A DNA stretch of 60,145 nucleotides from Anaerostipes butyraticus (GTDB lineage: Bacteria > Bacillota > Clostridia > Lachnospirales > Lachnospiraceae). A program made the translations under genes and the position numbers. The DNA lies in contig NZ_BLYI01000030.1 of assembly GCF_016586355.1 (NCBI RefSeq), forward strand, positions 1 through 60,145, in the 5' to 3' direction. The notes below the pieces were generated by a model. That model saw only the letters and a list, made by a program, of their open reading frames with translations, did not search any database and was not told where the DNA came from. Position 1 is the first letter of the stretch. Each line of letters begins with the position of its first letter. Below are positions 55,434 through 60,145 of this stretch, in pieces.

Positions 55434-55480
55434 GAAAACTAATTGAAAAAAGTACAGTTTCGATTAGTTTTCCTTTTTTG
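55434..55480 (+). terminator. Terminator after the first SorC gene
   Basis: GAAAACTAAT (55434-55443) pairs with ATTAGTTTTC (55463-55472), then CTTTTTT. Confidence 0.85.
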
Positions 55481-55530
55481 GACAATTTTTCTGTAAAAAA
55501 TTTCTAAAAATAGAAATATAAGGGAATATA

Positions 55531-55566
55531 AAGATGAATAAAAAGAACCCTGTACCAGGATTCTTT
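55531..55566 (-). terminator. Terminator after the second SorC gene
   Basis: On the minus strand AAAGAATCCTG pairs with CAGGGTTCTTT around a 3-base loop and runs into TTTATTC. Confidence 0.7.
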
Positions 55567-55579
55567 CTTTGCACGGCTG

Positions 55580-56536
55580 TTATGAAAGTTCAGATTTCTC
55601 ATCCAGAAGAGACAGAGCCGTTTCTTTCGTTGTAAAAAATGCGTTGATCAGATGAAGGGATAAAACGGCATGGATGATTTCTGTCTTGTAGATCCCTTCG
55701 GCAATGCCGATGGACAGGCGTGAGTTACGGGCGGTTTTAAAAATATCTGCCTTAATCATTCGGCGGGTAATATCCGTATCCACAGGCTTTCCGGTTTTGC
55801 TAAGAAACTGGAGAGCGATATCACCAATTGCATCGGCGTCTTTAAGGGTCTGGATTTCTTCTTTGGACATGATTTCATAACGGGTGAGGAAAGAAGTTTC
55901 AAAAGTTCCAATGCCGGTAACTACAATATCCGCATGTTCCGCCAGAGTAAGCAGATGACTGGTCCGCTCATTGGTAATCAGAGTCTGATATTCTTCCTGC
56001 GAAGAACAAAATGCCGGGATATGCAGTAAATGAACGGTTCCGCCGGTAAGATCAGCCAGCCGGATCGCATTGTAATTTGGGAGGATTTCAAAAGTAGCGC
56101 CGAAACTTCCGGCCAGAGGGATGATCTGTGTGTCAGGGAATTTCATCGGATGCAGATTTTTGATGAACCTGGATACTGCATTTCCCCATCCTATGCCGAT
56201 GATATCATTAGGTTTGATCTGGGAAATGAAGTAATTGACTGCGGACATAGCCACATAATCTCTGGAAGAATCATGGCTGTCAATTACGCTTGCGTAAGTC
56301 AGATTATATTTTTGACACAATTGTTCCTCCAGCTGAGAATTACCGGAAATAGGAGACTCAATTTCAATCTTAACAATGCCAAGTTCTTCTGCTCTGGAGA
56401 GAAGTTTGGAAACCCAGGGCCTTGAAATATGTAATTTTTTTGCAATTTCCTGCTGGGAAAGCTTGTCTTTGTAATACAAAGTAGCGATTAATGTCATTTT
56501 GTCCAGCATGGAGTCATTATTTTCATTGTTCTTCAT
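55580..56536 (-). CDS. SorC-family regulator of the adjacent sorbitol PTS operon
   Basis: 318 residues. Helix-turn-helix LSQQEIAKKLHISRPWVSKL (about 28-47) with a sugar-binding domain containing GIGWGNAVSRFI, IIPLAGS and DIVVTGIGTFETSF. The start at 56536 (MKNNEN) has AAAGGAAC upstream; a longer frame reaching 56731 crosses the divergent promoter and is not used. It is divergent from gutM, and a 15-base repeat lies before both genes, so it is the likely sorbitol (or related polyol) phosphate sensor. Confidence 0.88.
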   Translation of the reverse strand: MKNNENNDSMLDKMTLIATLYYKDKLSQQEIAKKLHISRPWVSKLLSRAEELGIVKIEIESPISGNSQLEEQLCQKYNLTYASVIDSHDSSRDYVAMSAVNYFISQIKPNDIIGIGWGNAVSRFIKNLHPMKFPDTQIIPLAGSFGATFEILPNYNAIRLADLTGGTVHLLHIPAFCSSQEEYQTLITNERTSHLLTLAEHADIVVTGIGTFETSFLTRYEIMSKEEIQTLKDADAIGDIALQFLSKTGKPVDTDITRRMIKADIFKTARNSRLSIGIAEGIYKTEIIHAVLSLHLINAFFTTKETALSLLDEKSELS

Positions 56537-56562
56537 AAACTTAGTTCCTTTTGATAAAAATG

Positions 56563-56713
56563 TAAAAGCACAAATGTAACCATTGTATAAGGAGATTATA
56601 TTGTAAAAATGCCCAAAATTCAAGAAAAATGGAGAAAAAAATAAAGGATATTGACGAACATAATTTAATTGTTTATAATACAAATAACAAAAGTGAGTTA
56701 AAAGCACAAATGT
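56563..56713. promoter_or_regulatory. Repeated operator TAAAAGCACAAATGT
   Basis: The exact 15-mer occurs at 56563-56577 (next to the SorC start) and at 56699-56713 (just ahead of gutM). The second copy begins a phased array: CACAA at 56705, TTGTG at 56717 and CACAA at 56729, alternately inverted on a 12-base step. This suits a multimeric SorC protein binding both promoters. Confidence 0.6.
56651..56679 (+). promoter_or_regulatory. Promoter of the sorbitol PTS operon
   Basis: TTGACG (56651-56656), 17 bases, TATAAT (56674-56679). The phased operator array begins about 20 bases downstream of the -10 box, where a bound repressor would block transcription. Confidence 0.8.
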
Positions 56714-56760
56714 GACTTGTGAAAGTTGCACAAAAGGATGTTAGAAAGGAAGTTGAAAAA

Positions 56761-57222
56761 ATGAGTGGAATTTCTATAATGCTGTTGATTGTTTTTGCGC
56801 TGTTTGTGCTTCAGGCGATAGGAGGAGTTTTTCAGATACTGAATTATAAAAAAGCGATTCGAAGGGTACATAAATTTGGAAATGTAGGTTTCGGACAAAA
56901 AAGAGGGGGATTATCTGCGGGGTATATTGTTATGATAGCCTGTGACCAGAATGGGACGATTACGGGCGGTGAGATCATGAAGGGATTCAGTTTCCTGGCC
57001 AGATTCAGGCCATGGAAAAGTTTTCTTGGGAGAGATGTGATGGGAGAAAGCATCTACAGTTATCTGGATGAACTTCATCAAATGGATAAGAAAAAGAGGA
57101 AACGATATAAAGGATATATCAATGCTCTGGAGGCTCTGGATCAGAGGCTGAACCGAAAGGAAGAAGAGCAGGATACAGGAGAAGAAACAAAACTGCTTGG
57201 AACAACGGGCAGAGCAGTCTAA
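56761..57222 (+). CDS. gutM: Glucitol operon activator GutM
   Basis: 153 residues. An N-terminal membrane helix (MLLIVFALFVLQAIGG) is followed by the GutM core QILNYKKAIRRVHKFGNVGFG and LSAGYIVMIACDQNGTITGG. In enterobacteria GutM acts with GutR on sorbitol genes; the helix suggests a membrane-bound role. The ATG at 56761 follows AGAAAGGAAG. It is the first gene of the PTS operon. Confidence 0.88.
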   Translation: MSGISIMLLIVFALFVLQAIGGVFQILNYKKAIRRVHKFGNVGFGQKRGGLSAGYIVMIACDQNGTITGGEIMKGFSFLARFRPWKSFLGRDVMGESIYSYLDELHQMDKKKRKRYKGYINALEALDQRLNRKEEEQDTGEETKLLGTTGRAV

Positions 57223-57354
57223 AAATTCAGATATATATGGAGCGAAGTACAGATGGGAAGGGACGCGTCAAGGGCCCGGAAGTGTTTCTTTCTCTGTCTG
57301 TTCTGCGGGACATTTATATAAACTTAGTGAAACTTACAAAAAGGAGGATCAATT

Positions 57355-57864
57355 ATGGAAGTTATTTCTAATGTGGCGAATGCGTTTATCGGCCTGTTTA
57401 ACGCAGGCGGTGAACAGTTTGTGAGCTGGGTAACAGGAATCATCCCTTTGGTTGTATGTCTGATGACGGCTGTCAATGCAGTCATCGGATTTATCGGAAC
57501 AGACAGGGTGGAGAGATTTTGTCAGAAAATTACGAAGTATACCATTCTGCGTTATACACTGCTTCCTATTTTAGCGGATATATTCCTGACAAACCCGGCA
57601 CAGTATACATTTGGAAGATTCGTAAAAGAAGAACACAAAGCAGCATTCTATGATGCAAGTGTTTCCTTCTGTCATCCAATTACTGGTTTGTTCCCACATG
57701 CCAATGCAGGTGAGCTGTTCGTGTATACCGGAATTGCATCCGGTCTTCAGGAGTTGGGATTATCCGTGGGAGGACTTGCGGTTCGTTATTTTATCGTAGG
57801 TGTCATTGTTATTTTAATCCGCGGTATCTTGTGTGAAAAGATTTTTGCAGCATTGAGCAAATAA
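57355..57864 (+). CDS. srlA: PTS glucitol/sorbitol EIIC subunit (SrlA)
   Basis: 169 residues, strongly hydrophobic, with about four membrane helices. FNAGGEQFVSWVTGIIPLVV and NPAQYTFGRFVKEEHKAAFY, then SVSFCHPITGLFPHANAGEL, match the SrlA family. It forms the membrane channel with SrlE. AAAGGAGG precedes the ATG; 18 bases separate it from srlE. Confidence 0.93.
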   Translation: MEVISNVANAFIGLFNAGGEQFVSWVTGIIPLVVCLMTAVNAVIGFIGTDRVERFCQKITKYTILRYTLLPILADIFLTNPAQYTFGRFVKEEHKAAFYDASVSFCHPITGLFPHANAGELFVYTGIASGLQELGLSVGGLAVRYFIVGVIVILIRGILCEKIFAALSK

Positions 57865-57882
57865 TGGAAGGAGGAAACCAGT

Positions 57883-58902
57883 ATGTATAAAACAATTACA
57901 ATTAAAGCCGGCAGCGGCGGATGGGGAGGTCCTCTTACGATTACGCCGACGGAAAAATGCAACAAAGTCCTGAGTGTTACAGGCGGAGGAATCCATCCGG
58001 TGGCACAGAAGATTGCGGATATGACAGGCGCAGAAGTTTTGGACGGATTTAAGACAACGGCTCCGGACGATGAAATCCTGATCGCCGTAGTAGACTGCGG
58101 CGGTACAGCGCGCTGCGGTGTTTATCCGAAAAAAGGCATTTATACGGTAAATCTGGAACCGGTAGGAAAAGCAGGACCTCTTGCAAAATATATTACACCG
58201 GAAATCTATGTATCAGCCGTTAAGGAATCTGATATTTATGAATCAGATTATACAGGACAGGCAGTAGGAAATCCTGCATCTCAGTCTGCTCAGGAAGAAA
58301 CGGCAAAAGCAGGCTCAGAGCCTAAGTCAAAAGCGCAGGCAAAAGAAGAAGTGGCAAAGGCAAGCGAAGGAAAGAAAGAAAACATTGTCACCCGTATTGG
58401 TAAAGTAGTCGGCAGGGTTGTAAATATTTGTTTCCAGGCCGGCCGTGATACGATCGAAATGGTAATCGGAACAATCCTTCCGTTTATGGCATTTACAGCC
58501 ACTTTGCTGGGAATCATTTCTGCCAGCGGATTAGGTAATGTCATTGCAAAGACTATTTCACCAATTTGTTCCACACTTCCGGGAATGGTAATCATCGCGT
58601 TTGTCTGCGGTATTCCGATTCTGTCACCAGTACTTGGACCTGGAGCTGTAATTGCTCAGGTTGTAGGAACATTGCTCGGATCACAGTTTGCGTTAGGCAA
58701 TATTCCTCCGCAGTATGCTCTTCCTGCATTGTTCGCAATTGACGCTCAGGTAGGATGTGACTTCGTTCCGGTAGGACTGAGCCTTGGAGAAGCAGAGCCT
58801 GAAACGATCGAATATGGTGTTCCGGCTGTTCTGTTTGAGCGTATTGTTACAGGACCTTTAGCAGTTTTGATCGCTTTTGCATTTAGTATTGGAATGTATT
58901 AA
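57883..58902 (+). CDS. srlE: PTS glucitol/sorbitol EIIBC subunit (SrlE)
   Basis: 339 residues. The EIIB domain (about 1-125) starts TIKAGSGGWGGPLTITPTEK and holds the phosphocysteine motif VDCGGTARCGVYPKKG (about 69-84). An Ala/Glu/Lys-rich linker (about 128-165) leads to the membrane EIIC part (about 170-339) with CGIPILSPVLGPGAVIAQVV. It passes phosphate from SrlB to the sugar during uptake. Confidence 0.95.
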   Translation: MYKTITIKAGSGGWGGPLTITPTEKCNKVLSVTGGGIHPVAQKIADMTGAEVLDGFKTTAPDDEILIAVVDCGGTARCGVYPKKGIYTVNLEPVGKAGPLAKYITPEIYVSAVKESDIYESDYTGQAVGNPASQSAQEETAKAGSEPKSKAQAKEEVAKASEGKKENIVTRIGKVVGRVVNICFQAGRDTIEMVIGTILPFMAFTATLLGIISASGLGNVIAKTISPICSTLPGMVIIAFVCGIPILSPVLGPGAVIAQVVGTLLGSQFALGNIPPQYALPALFAIDAQVGCDFVPVGLSLGEAEPETIEYGVPAVLFERIVTGPLAVLIAFAFSIGMY

Positions 58903-58932
58903 AAATGCAGTAAGGCGAAGGAAAGGAGTTTT

Positions 58933-59304
58933 ATGAAGTATCAGGCAAAAATCGTAGGACTTGGACCAGATGCGCTGGCATTTCTGGAAGATGAAGATAT
59001 GAATTTTATCATTATTTTTAATGAGGATGCGCCGCCGGAGCTGGCGGAATTATCCGTTCTTCATACAAAAGCGGAATTAAAAGAAGCGCCGGCCGTAGGA
59101 GATACAATCAAAATTTGTAAAAAAGAATTCAAAGTAAGTGCAGTTGGAAGCGAAGCGCCGAAGACATGGGCGGAACTTGGACACTGTACGCTGGATTTCA
59201 AGGGAGGTCCGGAGGCAGAACGCCCTGGATGTATTATGCTGGAAGGAAATCAGCTTCTGCCGGAGGATATTGAGATCGGCGGAACCATAGAAGTTTATTC
59301 ATAA
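58933..59304 (+). CDS. srlB: PTS glucitol/sorbitol EIIA subunit (SrlB)
   Basis: 123 residues, the size of EIIA-Gut. VGLGPDALAFLEDEDMNFII leads to the phosphohistidine region LSVLHTKAEL (His about 46). ELGHCTLDFKGGPEAERPG is the family C-terminal block. It receives phosphate from HPr. AAAGGAG precedes the ATG. Confidence 0.94.
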   Translation: MKYQAKIVGLGPDALAFLEDEDMNFIIIFNEDAPPELAELSVLHTKAELKEAPAVGDTIKICKKEFKVSAVGSEAPKTWAELGHCTLDFKGGPEAERPGCIMLEGNQLLPEDIEIGGTIEVYS

Positions 59305-59416
59305 AAACAAATAGCCTTATAAAATCGATGCGCACGAAAGGCATATTTGAAAAAGGAGTACTCCAAAACTATAAATTGTTATTTACATTGTGTAGTTAAG
59401 ATAGGAGAATGAAATT

Positions 59417-60145
59417 ATGTTAAATATGGACAAAAAGCTGCTGAAGAGACAGGAAGAAGGAAAAATCATCAAGGCAGGTATTGTCGGTGCAGGGCAGATG
59501 GGAAGAGGAATGGTAACCCAGATGGTGCTGATGAACGGAATCATGCCGGCGATCGTATCTGATATTAAAATAGAGAATGCGGTACACGCATTCAAATACG
59601 CAGGCGTTACGGATGATGATATCGTGATCGCAAAGACGCTTGCGGACGCAAACGCAGCCATGGAAGCAGGAAAATACGTAGCATGCGAGGATGCGGATTT
59701 TGTTTCCCGGGCAAATCTGGTAGAATGCGCCATCGACGCTACAGGAGTTCCGGATGTAGGAGCCAAAGTAGCGACAGACGCCATGAAGAATAAAAAACAT
59801 GTAGTCATGCTGAACGTAGAAACGGATGTTGTAATCGGACCTTACCTGAAGAAGATGGCAGAAAAAGAAGGAGTCATCTATACAGGATCCGCAGGAGATG
59901 AGCCGGGAGCTGTTATGGAACTGTACAGCTTTGCCAAAGCCATGGGAATGAACGTGGAAGTCATGGGAAAAGGAAAGAACAATAAGATCGACTATGACTG
60001 CAATCCGGATACAGTGCTGGAAGAAGCAACAAGAAGAAAGATGAGCCCGAAGATGCTCTGCGCGTTCAAAGATGGAACAAAGACCATGGTAGAGATGACA
60101 GCGATGTCCAACTATACGGGACTGGTGCCGGATGTGATCGGAGGA
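59417..60145 (+). CDS. Homoserine-dehydrogenase-like oxidoreductase (COG4091 type), partial
   Basis: The first 243 codons are open to the window edge. KAGIVGAGQMGRGMVTQMV (about 20-38) is a Rossmann NAD(P) loop. EDADFVSRANLVECAIDATG, then MLNVETDVVIGPYLKK and GSAGDEPGAVMELYSFAKAM, fit the COG4091 predicted homoserine-dehydrogenase family, which usually ends in a SAF-like domain. In a sorbitol-type PTS operon it more likely oxidises a sugar-acid or polyol phosphate. It is not the SDR-type SrlD. The ATG follows AGGAGAATGAAATT. Confidence 0.8.
   Translation, partial: MLNMDKKLLKRQEEGKIIKAGIVGAGQMGRGMVTQMVLMNGIMPAIVSDIKIENAVHAFKYAGVTDDDIVIAKTLADANAAMEAGKYVACEDADFVSRANLVECAIDATGVPDVGAKVATDAMKNKKHVVMLNVETDVVIGPYLKKMAEKEGVIYTGSAGDEPGAVMELYSFAKAMGMNVEVMGKGKNNKIDYDCNPDTVLEEATRRKMSPKMLCAFKDGTKTMVEMTAMSNYTGLVPDVIGG

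Noticed and set aside
57197-57424. Short frame between gutM and srlA
   Set aside because: Overlaps the start of srlA in another frame; the 130-base gap contains only the srlA ribosome site and nothing else recognised.

Overview
The window looks like chromosomal DNA of an anaerobic, probably spore-forming Clostridia, most likely a Lachnospiraceae gut commensal. Evidence: moderate-to-low GC, strong AGGAGG ribosome sites, AT-rich TTGACA/TATAAT-type promoters, a CIRCE-controlled htpG, a dcw cluster with a SpoVD-like second PBP, DapL-type lysine synthesis, a PurO-type IMP cyclohydrolase, HydE, QueH and a GutM-type sorbitol PTS operon. Species assignment would need a database search.

Region 1 (1-7460) is accessory DNA. 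An IS end sits against the signal-peptide end of a flavodoxin lipoprotein gene. That gene is split: its N-terminal half ends near 518 and its C-terminal half resumes near 7235. The roughly 6.7 kb between carries a complete flavodoxin lipoprotein, a three-gene ABC-3C-type anti-phage system (nuclease effector, small middle component, RecN/Rad50-like ATPase) and a Tn554-like tyrosine-recombinase/TnpC gene broken by an amber stop. It reads as a mobile defence island whose transposase has decayed.

Region 2 (7486-11431) has a DUF1275 membrane protein divergent from a LysR regulator, then htpG on the minus strand under a strong promoter and a perfect CIRCE operator.

Region 3 (11552-20299) is a tightly overlapping six-gene operon: a degenerate COG5610-like protein, two GT-B proteins with bacterial sialyltransferase-type motifs, a CMP-sugar cytidylyltransferase, a DRE-TIM aldolase with an extra C-terminal domain, and a HAD/COG5610 protein. 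I infer a compact pathway that makes, activates and transfers an unusual ulosonic acid-like sugar. It is the best candidate here for an undescribed biosynthetic system.

Region 4 (20306-35918) holds a short Spo0A-C-like/XRE pair, tRNA-Pro(CGG), a flavodoxin remnant, queH, a nitrogen operon carA-carB-glnA-ANTAR-dapL, a split late purine pathway (PurO plus a separate AICAR formyltransferase), an SH3/NlpC-P60 hydrolase, ychF and lgt.

Region 5 (36013-47258) is the division and cell-wall (dcw) cluster mraZ-rsmH-ftsL-pbpB-spoVD-like-mraY-murD-ftsW-divIB-ftsZ, with MraZ boxes in front and no murG.

Region 6 (47327-60145) has hydE, upp, typA, a two-domain SSB-like protein, a corrinoid adenosyltransferase homologue, dapA-dapB, two convergent SorC-family regulators, and a glucitol-type PTS operon (gutM-srlA-srlE-srlB) ending in a homoserine-dehydrogenase-like oxidoreductase that runs off the window.
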